From Clostridium weizhouense (GTDB lineage: Bacteria; Bacillota; Clostridia; Clostridiales; Clostridiaceae): 64,000 bases of DNA. The position numbers and the translations under genes are program-made. The stretch's first letter is position 1. Every line of letters starts with the position of its first letter. The stretch covers positions 1 through 64,000 of the forward strand of contig NZ_JAHXPT010000010.1 of the NCBI RefSeq assembly GCF_019431045.1, written 5' to 3'. Of the stretch, positions 52,172-61,765 are shown in pieces. The notes beneath the pieces are model-generated. The model did not search any database, had not been told where the DNA came from, and saw only the letters and a list, made by a program, of their open reading frames with translations.

Positions 52172-53446
52172 ATGAAAATACTATTTATTGCATGCTATTC
52201 TCCATTAATAAATAATTCAGCTGCTATTGAGACTTTACAGTATTTAAATAAGCTAAGTGAGATTAATGGGAATGAAGTACATCTATTAACAGTTAATTTC
52301 CCTAAAAATTCAATATATTATGATGAATATTTATTTTCTATGATGGATACAAAAATTAAATGTCATTTAATAGGTGGAGGGCCTGTTTTTAAAAAATTGA
52401 TGCCAAGAAAATCTTCTGAAGATTTAAAGACAAATGTAGGAAAAAGAAAGAAGATTTTAAGAAAAATAAAGAATTCTTTAGTAATTCCAGATATGTATTA
52501 TGGATGGGCGAAGAAAGCATCAACCTATGGTATGAATCTTATGAAAAATGAAAAATTTGATGTGATATTTTCTATGCATGAACCACCATCTTCTCATTTA
52601 TGTGCCTATTATATAAAGAAAAAATTTAAAGATATACCGTGGATTACATATTGGAGTGACCCATGGCTTAAAGATTCAACAAGGCAAAAATCATTTATAG
52701 TAAAAAAAATTATTGAAAGTAAAATGGAAAGGGATGTTGTTGATTTAGCAGATAAATTTATTTTTGTTACAGAAGAGAATAGAAAAGACTATATAAAAGA
52801 ATATACTTTTTTAACACAAAAACAAACTTATGTATTAAACAGAGGGTTTGATAAAGGACTCTATGAAAAATTATCATTAGAAGAAACACCAAATCTTATA
52901 AATAACAATAAAGTAAATGTTGTTTATGCAGGAGAAATATTTTCAAAGTTAAGAAATATAAATCCGTTTATAGAGGCTTTAGAAGAATTGAAAAATGAAA
53001 ATAAAGAGTATTATAATATGCTTAATGTTTTATTCTTTGGTAATATTGATGATGTTGAAGGCAAAAAAAGGTTGGAAAAATTAGATATAGCAAAAGTTTC
53101 ATCAAGAATACCTTTTAATGAAGCATTAAAATATATGCTGAATTCTGAAGTTTTACTTTTATTTGGTAATAAAAATTCTAAGCAAATACCAGCAAAGATA
53201 TATGATTATTTCGGAACTAATGGAAAAATATTTATAATATATGGTGATGAAAATGATCCAATTAAAGATGTAGTAGAAAATCATGAAAAATGTATTACTA
53301 GTATTAATTCATCAAAAGATATTAAAAATAATCTTTATAAATTAATAGATCTTTATAAAGCTGATAAGATAACTTCTAATCCAGATTATAGATATGAGTG
53401 GAATAGTATAGTTAATAAATTAAATAATATATTAGAAGAGAAGTGA
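52172..53446 (+). CDS. GT-B-fold glycosyltransferase
   Basis: 424 residues. The N-terminal Rossmann half begins MKILFIACYSPLINNSAAIE and includes WITYWSDPWLKDST and FIFVTEENRKDYIKEY. The C-terminal half has NVVYAGEIFSKLRNINPFIE and an acceptor/donor region IPAKIYDYFGTNGKIFI. It resembles GT4-like transferases but lacks the clear E-x7-E motif. The donor sugar is unknown. TAGGAGG before the ATG, 8 nt after murJ. Confidence 0.85.
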   Translation: MKILFIACYSPLINNSAAIETLQYLNKLSEINGNEVHLLTVNFPKNSIYYDEYLFSMMDTKIKCHLIGGGPVFKKLMPRKSSEDLKTNVGKRKKILRKIKNSLVIPDMYYGWAKKASTYGMNLMKNEKFDVIFSMHEPPSSHLCAYYIKKKFKDIPWITYWSDPWLKDSTRQKSFIVKKIIESKMERDVVDLADKFIFVTEENRKDYIKEYTFLTQKQTYVLNRGFDKGLYEKLSLEETPNLINNNKVNVVYAGEIFSKLRNINPFIEALEELKNENKEYYNMLNVLFFGNIDDVEGKKRLEKLDIAKVSSRIPFNEALKYMLNSEVLLLFGNKNSKQIPAKIYDYFGTNGKIFIIYGDENDPIKDVVENHEKCITSINSSKDIKNNLYKLIDLYKADKITSNPDYRYEWNSIVNKLNNILEEK

Positions 53447-53451
53447 TAATT

Positions 53452-54609
53452 ATGCACATTATGGTAATACCATCGTGGTATTCATCTCCTCGAAATAAGG
53501 TTCATGGAAGTTTTTTTAAAGAACAATTTAAAGCACTATCAAATAGTGGAGAAAAAATCACAGTTGCTTATAATGAAATTTGGCCAATTACCTTAATCGG
53601 AAAAACTCATGAAAAAAGAAAAATAAACTTTAATATAGAAGAGGGACTTAGAACATATAGATATAAAGATTTTAACTATTTTCCTAAAAATCCCATTATG
53701 TTTAAAAGTTTTAATAAAAGAATGGAGAAGTTATATAAAGAAATTGTTAGAAAAGAAGGCAAGGTAGATATAATACATGCTCATTCTGCAATGTGGGGAG
53801 CTATAGCAGCATCATATATAAGTGAAAAATACAATATACCACTAGTAATAACAGAACATTCATCTTTAGAATATGCAAAATATTTAAAAGAAAGTTATAA
53901 AAAATATATTTATGAGGCTTATGAAAAAGCAGCCTGCTTAATAGCAGTAGGCAATGGTTTGAAAACTGAACTTAATCAGTATATAGATAGGGATATAAAA
54001 GTAATACATAATATGGTTGATTTATCTTTATTTAATATAAATGATAAAATGAAGGAAGATAAAGTTGAATTCAAGTTTTTTTCGTGTGCATTTCTTGAAG
54101 AGGGAAAAGGAATGGAACTTTTACTTAAAGCTTTTAAAGAAGCATTTAAAGGTCAAAATGTTACTTTGAATATAGGTGGAGATGGTTCACTTAAACCACT
54201 TTTGGAAAAAATTATAATAGATTTAGAAATGAAAAGTCAAATAAATCTTTTAGGTGCATTATCAAGAGAGGAAGTAGCATATGAAATGAAAAATTGTGAT
54301 GTTTTTGTGTTACCTTCAGAACATGAAACTTTTGGTGTAGTATATATTGAAGCACTAGCATGTGGTAAACCAGTTATAGGAGCTAAAAATGGTGGAGCTG
54401 AAGATATTATAAAAGAAGATAATGGTTTAATTATTGAAAAAAATAATAAAGAAGAATTGGTTTTTGCATTAAAAAATATAAAGAAAAACTATTATAAATA
54501 TAATAAGGATAATATAAGGAAAAATGCTGTTTTTAATTATTCAGAGAAAGTATTAGTTAAGAATCTTAAAGGAGTGTATAAAAAAGTATATGAGGGAAGT
54601 ACTAGGTAA
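53452..54609 (+). CDS. GT4-family glycosyltransferase
   Basis: 385 residues from the ATG at 53452, inferred from GAGAAG about 9 nt upstream; a GTG start at 53443 would overlap the previous gene's stop. The N-terminus is HIMVIPSWYSSPRNKVHGSF and the donor-binding half has SCAFLEEGKGMELLLKAF and the E-x7-E motif in LPSEHETFGVVYIEALACGK. It is a retaining NDP-sugar transferase acting at the inner membrane face. It overlaps the next gene by 20 nt. Confidence 0.9.
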   Translation: MHIMVIPSWYSSPRNKVHGSFFKEQFKALSNSGEKITVAYNEIWPITLIGKTHEKRKINFNIEEGLRTYRYKDFNYFPKNPIMFKSFNKRMEKLYKEIVRKEGKVDIIHAHSAMWGAIAASYISEKYNIPLVITEHSSLEYAKYLKESYKKYIYEAYEKAACLIAVGNGLKTELNQYIDRDIKVIHNMVDLSLFNINDKMKEDKVEFKFFSCAFLEEGKGMELLLKAFKEAFKGQNVTLNIGGDGSLKPLLEKIIIDLEMKSQINLLGALSREEVAYEMKNCDVFVLPSEHETFGVVYIEALACGKPVIGAKNGGAEDIIKEDNGLIIEKNNKEELVFALKNIKKNYYKYNKDNIRKNAVFNYSEKVLVKNLKGVYKKVYEGSTR

Positions 54610-55825
54610 GATATATGAAGTTATAGATAATAGATTGTACTTTAGATTATTATATTTATTTGTAAGTATGAGTTTTGTTACTATTCTTTCATGTATACCA
54701 GGAATAAAATTATTAAATACCTTGGCGTTAGCATGGGGAATGTTATTGATATTATTTATGATATTTAATGATTATAAAAGAAGAAAAATTTATAAATTTG
54801 ATATACCTTTAGCAGGGTTTATCATTATTACATTGATATTTAACTTAACTGTTTATAGAGATAGTGAGAACATAAAAAAATGGTTGTTTAATATTATATT
54901 ATTAATGTCAATATATACAATTGATGTATTTAAAGATAAGAAGATAAATATTAAAGAGATGAATATTATAACTTATTTTTATACAATAATTATGTTTATA
55001 TTATCATTAGGGTCATTGTTTATGCGTTTTTCAGGAAAAACTATAAAAGTTGGAGAAATTCTATTTGGTTATACTAATGAATATACGAATGGACTTTTTA
55101 TAAATGAAAATGCATTGTCAATAGCAGCTGCATTAGCAATTGTAATGAGCATATATTTAAACTCAAAAAGTAAAAGTGGTAAAATTAAAATATTTTATGT
55201 TGTTAACATAATAGTACAAATAATTTCTATGATTGAGGCAAGAGGAAGAAGTGCTTATTTAGTTGTTATTGCTATAGGATATTTATTTTTATTTGTATAT
55301 TGTAAAAATAAATATTTTAGAACTGCACTTATAATTATTCCTTTATTATTAGGAAGCATAGGATTTACATTTAATGAAACTAAGCTTCATAAGATTACAA
55401 CAGGAAGAAATATATTATGGAAATCAGCTAGTTTGGTAATAAAAGAGCACCCTTTAACTGGAGTAGGATATAGTGATTTAATAGAGTCAGTTAGAAATGT
55501 AAGGGAAGTTGAATATTTACCTGGAATTGAAGGTGGAAGATTACATAATATTTATATTGAGATTGCAACTGTTAATGGAGTGATTTCATTAGTATTAATA
55601 TTTATTTTTTTAATAGGTATAATAACTTTTATAATAAAAAAACTAGATAAACTAAAAAGAAAAGAAAAATTTCAAATGACAACAATAACTTCTATGATTG
55701 TTGGAATAGTAGCAGTAAATGTATTTGAAAGTAATTTAGTATATATAGTTAGTTTTATATCAATTATATTCTGGATATATTTAGGATATTTGGTATCTAT
55801 ATTGGATAATAAAAATATAAGTTAA
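54590..55825 (+). CDS. O-antigen ligase/polymerase-like membrane protein
   Basis: 411 residues with 10-12 membrane segments. The Wzy_C-type region includes IEARGRSAYLVVIAIGYLFL and, after it, a large external loop with HPLTGVGYSDLIESV and GGRLHNIYIEIA, whose Arg and His are typical of WaaL/Wzy-type proteins. It may polymerise the glycan made by the upstream genes or attach it to its acceptor. Its start lies 20 nt inside the GT4 gene, so translation is coupled. Confidence 0.87.
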   Translation: MREVLGKIYEVIDNRLYFRLLYLFVSMSFVTILSCIPGIKLLNTLALAWGMLLILFMIFNDYKRRKIYKFDIPLAGFIIITLIFNLTVYRDSENIKKWLFNIILLMSIYTIDVFKDKKINIKEMNIITYFYTIIMFILSLGSLFMRFSGKTIKVGEILFGYTNEYTNGLFINENALSIAAALAIVMSIYLNSKSKSGKIKIFYVVNIIVQIISMIEARGRSAYLVVIAIGYLFLFVYCKNKYFRTALIIIPLLLGSIGFTFNETKLHKITTGRNILWKSASLVIKEHPLTGVGYSDLIESVRNVREVEYLPGIEGGRLHNIYIEIATVNGVISLVLIFIFLIGIITFIIKKLDKLKRKEKFQMTTITSMIVGIVAVNVFESNLVYIVSFISIIFWIYLGYLVSILDNKNIS

Positions 55826-55837
55826 GAATCTTACTGG

Positions 55838-55910
55838 ATTTTAAGTGAATGTTTATACTATAATATAAATACTATTTTGAAACATAGAGACAAAATTACA
55901 ACTAGGGGGC
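55838..55910 (+). repeat. Dispersed intergenic repeat, copy F
   Basis: GATTTTAAGTGAATGTTTAT and ACTATAATATAAATA, then ACATAGAGACAAAATTACAA. It forms the leader of the cyclodeaminase gene and ends at that gene's AGGGGGC ribosome site. Confidence 0.6.
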
Positions 55911-55917
55911 AAAAGTA

Positions 55918-56571
55918 ATGGAATTTTATAAAGAAACAATTAAAGAATTTGTAGAAAATGTATCAAGTGATGCACCATCACCAGGTGGTGGAAGTGTAGC
56001 TGGGTTAATAGGAGCATTATCAGGAGCATTAAATTCTATGGTATATTCTCTGACAGTTGGTAAAAAGAGTTATGAAGCTTTAGATGAAGATATTAAGATT
56101 ATGATAAGAGGATTTCAAGAAAAATCTAAACAATTTACTAATAATGCGTTAGAAATGATGGAAGAAGATAGAAAAGAATTTTTGAAATTAATGGATTCAT
56201 ATAAATTACCTAAAGAAACTGATGAAGAAAAGAAAATAAGAACTTTAACAATAAAAGAAAATACAAAGAAAGCTATGATGCCACCATTAAATTTAGCAAG
56301 AGAATGCATGGATTTTTATAAAAATTTAAATATAATGAGTAAGTATGGAAATAAAATGCTTCTTTCGGATTTGGGAATGTCAGCTATATTACTTCATTGT
56401 GCAATAGAGAGTTCTATAATTAATGTAAAAGTTAATTTAAATTCTTTAAGAGAGGATAAAGAATTCTTTGATAAAATAAAAGAGGAACTAGATACTATGT
56501 TTAATAATTCTTTAATAGAAAAAGATGTAATAAGCAGAAAAGTAAATTCTTATATTTTCCCTGAAGATTAA
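55918..56571 (+). CDS. Cyclodeaminase/cyclohydrolase family protein (FchA-like)
   Basis: 217 residues, the size of FTCD C-domain/FchA proteins. The hallmark is DAPSPGGGSVAGLIGALSGA near residues 19-38. An all-helical body follows, with TKKAMMPPLNLARECMDFYK and SDLGMSAILLHCAIESSIIN. Members act on formimino- or methenyl-tetrahydrofolate in one-carbon metabolism or purine fermentation. No folate genes adjoin it, so which reaction applies is open. SD AGGGGG. Confidence 0.9.
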   Translation: MEFYKETIKEFVENVSSDAPSPGGGSVAGLIGALSGALNSMVYSLTVGKKSYEALDEDIKIMIRGFQEKSKQFTNNALEMMEEDRKEFLKLMDSYKLPKETDEEKKIRTLTIKENTKKAMMPPLNLARECMDFYKNLNIMSKYGNKMLLSDLGMSAILLHCAIESSIINVKVNLNSLREDKEFFDKIKEELDTMFNNSLIEKDVISRKVNSYIFPED

Positions 56572-56672
56572 TATGATTATTTAGGTGTTGAAGTATATTT
56601 TTTAGTCTCAATATATTTTATAATAAGCATATATAAAATAAATAAACTTTATATAAATACATAATATAAAAT

Positions 56673-56710
56673 AACATTAAAGGAAGCTAATTAAGGCTTC
56701 CTTTAATGTT
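56673..56710. terminator. Bidirectional terminator
   Basis: Perfect 15-bp stem AACATTAAAGGAAGC (56673-56687) / complement (56696-56710), 8-nt loop, between convergent genes. Confidence 0.9.
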
Positions 56711-56733
56711 TAACATGTTGATTATTATAGCTA

Positions 56734-57621
56734 TTAATCTGTTGGAAGATCATCTAAAGATTTAAATTCATATCCTTCAGATTGAAGATCTTTTATAACA
56801 GTTTCTAATATTTTAGTATTAGTGTCAGAAACAGCATGAAGGAGCATAATGCATCCAGGATGAGCACCATTTGTTATTTTTTTAATTCCATAATTTTCAG
56901 TAGGTTGATTTTTAACTAACCAATCTTTATAAGCAAAACTCCAAAATATAGATTTATATCCTAATTCTTTAGTTATTTCTAATGATTCCTTTGAATATTT
57001 TCCCATAGGTGGTCTAAAATATTTAGGCATATCTTTTCCAGTAACTTCTTTAAATGCTTCTTCTACTTCAGTAAATTCCTTTTCAAATTTTTCTTTATCA
57101 TGAATTTGTGGCATTGATTGGTGATGAGAACTATGATTACATACAAGATGTCCTTCATCTACCATTCTCTTAATTAATTCAGGTTCAGTCTTAATGTAAG
57201 GTTTAACAACAAAAAATGCGGCAGGTACATTAACTTCTTTTAATATATCTAAAATTTTACCAGTGTTACCATTTTCGTATCCTTCATCAAATGTTAGATA
57301 GATTACTTTTTCAGAGGTATTTCCTAAAAAATAAGCATCATTTTCTTTAAGAAAACTTAAAGATTCTTTTGGTCCTTCTGCAATTTGATCTTTTCCACGT
57401 CCAACAAAATACCAATTAAGTTCACCTTTTTCTGAAAATAAAGAAAAAATATCTCTTATTTTTGGATCATCAAATTCTTGGAATACTTCAAATTCTTTGA
57501 TTTCTTGCATATTATCCTTATTTAACTTTTTACTATTTGCATTAGCTTTAAAAGGAAGAAAGTTTACTATTAATGTAAATACCATAAAAGCTAAGATTAT
57601 TTTTTTGTAATAAATTTTCAT
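56734..57621 (-). CDS. pdaA: Polysaccharide deacetylase, PdaA-like
   Basis: 295 residues. A signal peptide or signal anchor (KKIILAFMVFTLIVNFLPF) precedes the NodB domain (about 100-290). Motifs are YLTFDEGYENGN with catalytic/metal Asp, CNHSSHHQSMP with the metal histidines, RPPMGKYSKESL and a late LLHAVSDT. The TFDEGYENG form is the signature of PdaA, which deacetylates muramic acid on the way to muramic delta-lactam in spore cortex. That points to a sporulating organism. SD GGTGG before the ATG. Confidence 0.92.
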   Translation of the reverse strand: MKIYYKKIILAFMVFTLIVNFLPFKANANSKKLNKDNMQEIKEFEVFQEFDDPKIRDIFSLFSEKGELNWYFVGRGKDQIAEGPKESLSFLKENDAYFLGNTSEKVIYLTFDEGYENGNTGKILDILKEVNVPAAFFVVKPYIKTEPELIKRMVDEGHLVCNHSSHHQSMPQIHDKEKFEKEFTEVEEAFKEVTGKDMPKYFRPPMGKYSKESLEITKELGYKSIFWSFAYKDWLVKNQPTENYGIKKITNGAHPGCIMLLHAVSDTNTKILETVIKDLQSEGYEFKSLDDLPTD

Positions 57622-57842
57622 TTAACCACCTTCAATCTAAAATTATATCTACATAAGTTAGTATTTGTAGTTTATTAAGTATTAACCATGGTAATTTATA
57701 TATTTTTAATGTTATATATTAACTTTAAATTAAAAGAAGTAGTTCTCCAAATGCTTTATTTTGTATGCTTTAGTTGAAATAAACAACTTTCTAGAGTATA
57801 ATTTTTAAAGGTGTAGTAAATGTAAGAAAGGACTGTACATAA

Positions 57843-58940
57843 ATGAAGTTAGGAATTGTAGGTTTACCTAATGTAGGTAAAAGCACATTATTTAATGCAA
57901 TAACAAAAGCTGGAGCAGAGTCAGCAAATTATCCATTCTGCACAATTGAACCAAATGTAGGTGTTGTTAGTGTTCCCGATAAGAGATTAGATGTTCTAGA
58001 AAAGATGTATAATACAAAGAAAAAAGTATATACAGCAATAGAATTTTATGACATAGCAGGATTAGTTAAAGGTGCTTCAAAAGGAGAAGGTTTAGGAAAT
58101 AAATTTTTATCTCATATAAGAGAAGTTTCATCAATTGTTCATGTTGTTAGGTGTTTTGAAGATGGTAATGTTGTTCATGTAGAAGGTTCTGTTGATCCAA
58201 TAAGAGATATAGAGACTATAAACTTAGAATTAATATTTTCAGATTTAGAAGTTTTAGAAAGAAGAATGGAAAAATCAGTAAAACTAGCTAGATCAGGTGA
58301 TAAAACTGCTAAAGTAGAATATGCATTAATGGAAAGAGTTAAAGCACATTTAGAAAAAAATCTTCCGGTTAGAACATTAGAAGTAGATGAAGATGAAGCG
58401 GCATTTGTAAAAAGTTTATTTTTAATTACTTCAAAGCCTGTATTATATGCATGTAATGTATCAGAAGATGATATTATGAGTGGAGATCCACGTAATGAAT
58501 ATGTTAAAAAAGTTGAAGAATATGCAAAACAAGAAAATTCAGGTGTTATGATTGTTTCTGCAAAAATTGAAGAAGAATTATCAGGATTAGATGATGAAGA
58601 AAAAAGTGAAATGCTTGCTGAATATGGATTAAAAGAATCAGGATTAGATTTATTAATTGAAGCTTCATATAAATTATTGGGCCTTATGAGCTTTTTAACA
58701 GCAGGAGTTCAAGAAGTAAGAGCATGGACAATTAAACAAGGAACAAAAGCTCCAGCAGCTGCAGGTAAAATACATTCTGATATTGAAAGAGGATTTATTA
58801 GAGCAGAAGTTGTTGGATATGATGATTTAGTTGAATGTGGATCAGAAGCAGCAGCTAAAGAAAAAGGTAAATTTAGACTTGAAGGAAAAGATTATATAAT
58901 GAAAGATGGAGATGTAGTTAACTTTAGATTTAACGTATAA
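57843..58940 (+). CDS. ychF: YchF/OLA1-family ATPase
   Basis: 365 residues, full length. The G1 loop GLPNVGKSTLFN is at residues 7-18, G3 is DIAGLVKGASKGEGLGNKF, and NVSE takes the place of NKxD, which explains ATP preference. A coiled-coil insertion and a C-terminal TGS domain (AWTIKQGTKAPAAAGKIHSD, then VVNFRFNV) complete the family pattern. YchF binds ribosomes and affects stress responses. Single-gene unit followed by a long palindrome. Confidence 0.97.
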   Translation: MKLGIVGLPNVGKSTLFNAITKAGAESANYPFCTIEPNVGVVSVPDKRLDVLEKMYNTKKKVYTAIEFYDIAGLVKGASKGEGLGNKFLSHIREVSSIVHVVRCFEDGNVVHVEGSVDPIRDIETINLELIFSDLEVLERRMEKSVKLARSGDKTAKVEYALMERVKAHLEKNLPVRTLEVDEDEAAFVKSLFLITSKPVLYACNVSEDDIMSGDPRNEYVKKVEEYAKQENSGVMIVSAKIEEELSGLDDEEKSEMLAEYGLKESGLDLLIEASYKLLGLMSFLTAGVQEVRAWTIKQGTKAPAAAGKIHSDIERGFIRAEVVGYDDLVECGSEAAAKEKGKFRLEGKDYIMKDGDVVNFRFNV

Positions 58941-58994
58941 TAAGTTTTTAGAGTATATCTAAAGTTAAATAAAAAATTATATAATTATTTATTT

Positions 58995-59094
58995 AAAATC
59001 ACGCACAATAATGATATGCTTCTTTTATAGTAGACAGTTGAAATAATAAAACTGTAACTATAGAGGGAGTATATCAGAATAATGCGTGATTTTT
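58995..59094. repeat. 100-bp interrupted palindrome
   Basis: Outer arms AAAATCACGCA (58995-59005) / TGCGTGATTTT (59083-59093). Inside, GATAT.CT, TATAGT and ACAGTT blocks pair with their complements, leaving a loop near 59040. The whole stretch folds as one long hairpin with a final T run. It could end ychF, but it is far longer than an ordinary terminator and looks like a small palindromic insertion. Confidence 0.65.
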
Positions 59095-59186
59095 AATTAT
59101 CTAAAAATAAGTTTTATTATGTAAGGATAAAATTAAAATATTATTAATATAAATACCTTAAGAGTTTTAATAAGGAGTTTATAATT

Positions 59187-59999
59187 ATGAAAACAAAAAG
59201 TTCATTACGTAATTTAACATTTTGGATAATTTTATCAGTTCTATTTAATATTTTTATTTTTTATACCAGGGGTGATAGAGCAGCAGTTGAATATTTTGGT
59301 GGTTATATAATAGAAATGTCTTTAAGTCTTGATAATTTATTTCTGTTTTTAATGATATTTTCGAATTTTGGAATATATCCACAGTATCAAGAACGAGTAT
59401 TATTATATGGAGTTCTTGGAGCTATGATATTGAGATTAATTTTTATCTTATTAGGAGTAACTATAGTAAGTAAGTTTCATTGGGTACTTTATGTATTTGG
59501 ATTAGTCTTATTATTCAGTGGATTTAAGATGATATTTTGTAAAAATGAAAGTGTAGAATTTCATAATAATTTTGCTGTTAAAATATTGAAAAAGATTATG
59601 CCAGTTACCAATAATATTCATGGAGAACATTTTTTTGTTAAGAAAAATAAAGTTCTTTATGCTACTCCATTATTTGTTGTCTTATTAATAATAGAATTTT
59701 CAGATGTTATTTTTGCATTAGATTCTATACCAGCAATTTTTTCTATTACAACAGATACATTTATAGTGTATACATCCAATATATTTGCAATACTTGGCTT
59801 AAGAAGTATGTATTACATTTTAGCTCAAATGAATAATATGTTTAAATTTATGAAATATGGGGTAGGATTTATACTAATGTTTACAGGTATAAAGCTTGTA
59901 ATTATACATTTTGGTATAGAAATATCAGCTTTAATTTCTGTTTTAATTATAATGATTATTTTACTTAGTAGTATATTAGTATCATTACTATTTGAATAA
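59187..59999 (+). CDS. TerC-family integral membrane protein
   Basis: 270 residues and 7-8 membrane segments. Two intramembrane acidic signatures mark the family: EMSLSLDNLFLFLMIFSNF and LIIEFSDVIFALDSIPAIFS. TerC/Alx/YkoY-type proteins export Mn2+ or help metalate exported enzymes; tellurite resistance is only the historic name. The N-terminal basic-hydrophobic layout is normal. SD AAGGAG. No riboswitch (yybP-ykoY type) was recognised upstream. Confidence 0.9.
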   Translation: MKTKSSLRNLTFWIILSVLFNIFIFYTRGDRAAVEYFGGYIIEMSLSLDNLFLFLMIFSNFGIYPQYQERVLLYGVLGAMILRLIFILLGVTIVSKFHWVLYVFGLVLLFSGFKMIFCKNESVEFHNNFAVKILKKIMPVTNNIHGEHFFVKKNKVLYATPLFVVLLIIEFSDVIFALDSIPAIFSITTDTFIVYTSNIFAILGLRSMYYILAQMNNMFKFMKYGVGFILMFTGIKLVIIHFGIEISALISVLIIMIILLSSILVSLLFE

Positions 60000-60343
60000 A
60001 ATTTTTTAGTAATATAAAATATAGTTTATTTTATTAATGCTATAAGTTTTAACAAAATTTTTTAATTAATTCAAATATTAGGATATTTATAAATTTTATG
60101 ACTTATCAGTATAGTAAGAAGTTTGTATAGAAAATTCATGATATATATGTTTTAAATTATATACTATTAATTCAGCACATAATTTTCTATAAGAATTTTA
60201 TAAAAGAGTATATAAAGTAATAACTTAATTAGAATATATATTTTTTAATAAAAACAATTTACTTATAATATAAAAAAGTGTATTATATATTAAAAGATAA
60301 TAATTATTATTTAATATATGATATCTGAAGGAGCGTTGTTAAT
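60000..60343. other. AT-rich intergenic region before the NADH oxidase gene
   Basis: No gene, hairpin of note or repeat seen. The NADH oxidase promoter should lie near 60240-60300, but the extreme AT content makes any -35/-10 choice arbitrary. Confidence 0.3.
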
Positions 60344-61681
60344 ATGAAGATTATTGTAATAGGATGTACCCATGCAGGGACTGCTGCTATAGTTAATTTA
60401 AAAGAACTTTATCCAGAAAGTGAAATTATTGTTTATGAAAGAAATGATAATATTTCTTTTCTATCTTGTGGTATTGCATTAAGTATTGGAGGAGTTGTTA
60501 CTGAAACAGAAAAACTATTTTATAATTCTCCAGAAAATTTAAAATCCATTGGAATAAAAACTAATATGAAACATGAGGTATTGGATATAGATTTTGATAA
60601 AAAGAATATTAAAGTTAAAAATTTAGAAACAAATGATATCTTCGAAGATAATTATGATAAATTAGTTCTTACTTTAGGTTCATGGCCAATAGTTCCAAAG
60701 TTTGAAGGTGGAAATTTAGAAAATATCGTATTGTGTAAGAATTATAATCATGCTAAAGTTATAGAACAAAAATGTACTGATTCAAAAAATGTAATAATAA
60801 TAGGCGCAGGATATATAGGTGTTGAACTTGCAGAAGCATTTGAAATGAAAGGTAAAAAAGTAACTTTAATAGATGCTGAAAATAGAATAATGGCTAAATA
60901 TTTAGATAAAGAGTTTACAGATATAGCTGAATCTGAATTTAAAAAACATAATGTTAATTTAGTTTTAGGAGAGAAAGTTAAATGCTTTAAAGGGAAAGAA
61001 GGAAAGGTATCACAAGTCATAACAGATAAAGGAGAGTATCAAGGAGATTTAGTTATATTATGTATAGGTTTTGCACCAAATACTAAATTGGTAAAAGGAA
61101 AATTAGATACATTACCAAATGGTGCTATAATAATTGATGAATATATGAAAACAAGTAAAGAAGATGTCTTTGCAGCAGGAGATTGCTGTGTAGTTAGATA
61201 TAATCCGGCAGGAGATACTCGCTACATACCATTAGCAACTAATGCTGTTAGGATGGGAACATTGGTTGCTAACAATATAATTAAACCAACTCTTAAATAT
61301 ATGGGAACGCAAGGTACTTCAGGAATAAAAATATATGATAAGTGTATAGCATCAACAGGTTTAACAGAAGAAGTAGCAAAAAGTACTACATCTTTAAATA
61401 TAGAGTCAGTAGTAATAAGTGATAATTATAGACCAGAATTCATGCCAACATTTGAAGAAGCTCTATTAAAACTTGTATTTGATAAAGATACAAGAAGAGT
61501 ACTTGGAGGACAGATACTTTCAAAAATAGATCTAACACAATTTATGAATACACTTTCAGTAGTAATTCAAAATAATATGACTATAGAAGAACTTGCAATG
61601 ACTGACTTCTTCTTTCAACCACATTTTAATAAACCTTGGAGTTTGTTAAACATAGTTGCATTAGCAGGAATAAAAAAATAA
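60344..61681 (+). CDS. nox: NADH oxidase / CoA-disulfide reductase family flavoprotein
   Basis: 445 residues. The FAD-binding start MKIIVIGCTHAGTAAI contains His10, and the redox-active Cys42 lies in SFLSCGIAL, the pair found in water-forming NADH oxidases and peroxidases. A NAD-binding Rossmann motif IIIGAGYIGVELAEAF is in the middle (about 151-166), GDCC marks the second FAD site, and the C-terminal dimer domain ends PHFNKPWS. In an anaerobe it would remove O2 without releasing peroxide. SD GAAGGAG. A terminator follows. Confidence 0.93.
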   Translation: MKIIVIGCTHAGTAAIVNLKELYPESEIIVYERNDNISFLSCGIALSIGGVVTETEKLFYNSPENLKSIGIKTNMKHEVLDIDFDKKNIKVKNLETNDIFEDNYDKLVLTLGSWPIVPKFEGGNLENIVLCKNYNHAKVIEQKCTDSKNVIIIGAGYIGVELAEAFEMKGKKVTLIDAENRIMAKYLDKEFTDIAESEFKKHNVNLVLGEKVKCFKGKEGKVSQVITDKGEYQGDLVILCIGFAPNTKLVKGKLDTLPNGAIIIDEYMKTSKEDVFAAGDCCVVRYNPAGDTRYIPLATNAVRMGTLVANNIIKPTLKYMGTQGTSGIKIYDKCIASTGLTEEVAKSTTSLNIESVVISDNYRPEFMPTFEEALLKLVFDKDTRRVLGGQILSKIDLTQFMNTLSVVIQNNMTIEELAMTDFFFQPHFNKPWSLLNIVALAGIKK

Positions 61682-61724
61682 ATATGTTTATAGTTTTTGA
61701 TATTAATACTATTTTAAAGCATTT

Positions 61725-61763
61725 AAAAGAAGGTAAGGCAAAAAGTTTGCTTTACCTTCTTTT
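61725..61763. terminator. Bidirectional terminator, 18-bp stem
   Basis: AAAAGAAGGTAAGGCAAA (61725-61742) pairs with 61746-61763, one G-T pair; T runs on both strands. It separates convergent nox and azlD. Confidence 0.9.
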
Positions 61764-61765
61764 AA

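Noticed and set aside
59040..59186. yybP-ykoY (Mn2+) riboswitch upstream of the TerC-family gene
   Set aside because: This RNA often precedes TerC-type genes, so I looked for it. The expected GC-rich paired loops are absent; only the ychF-side palindrome is present.
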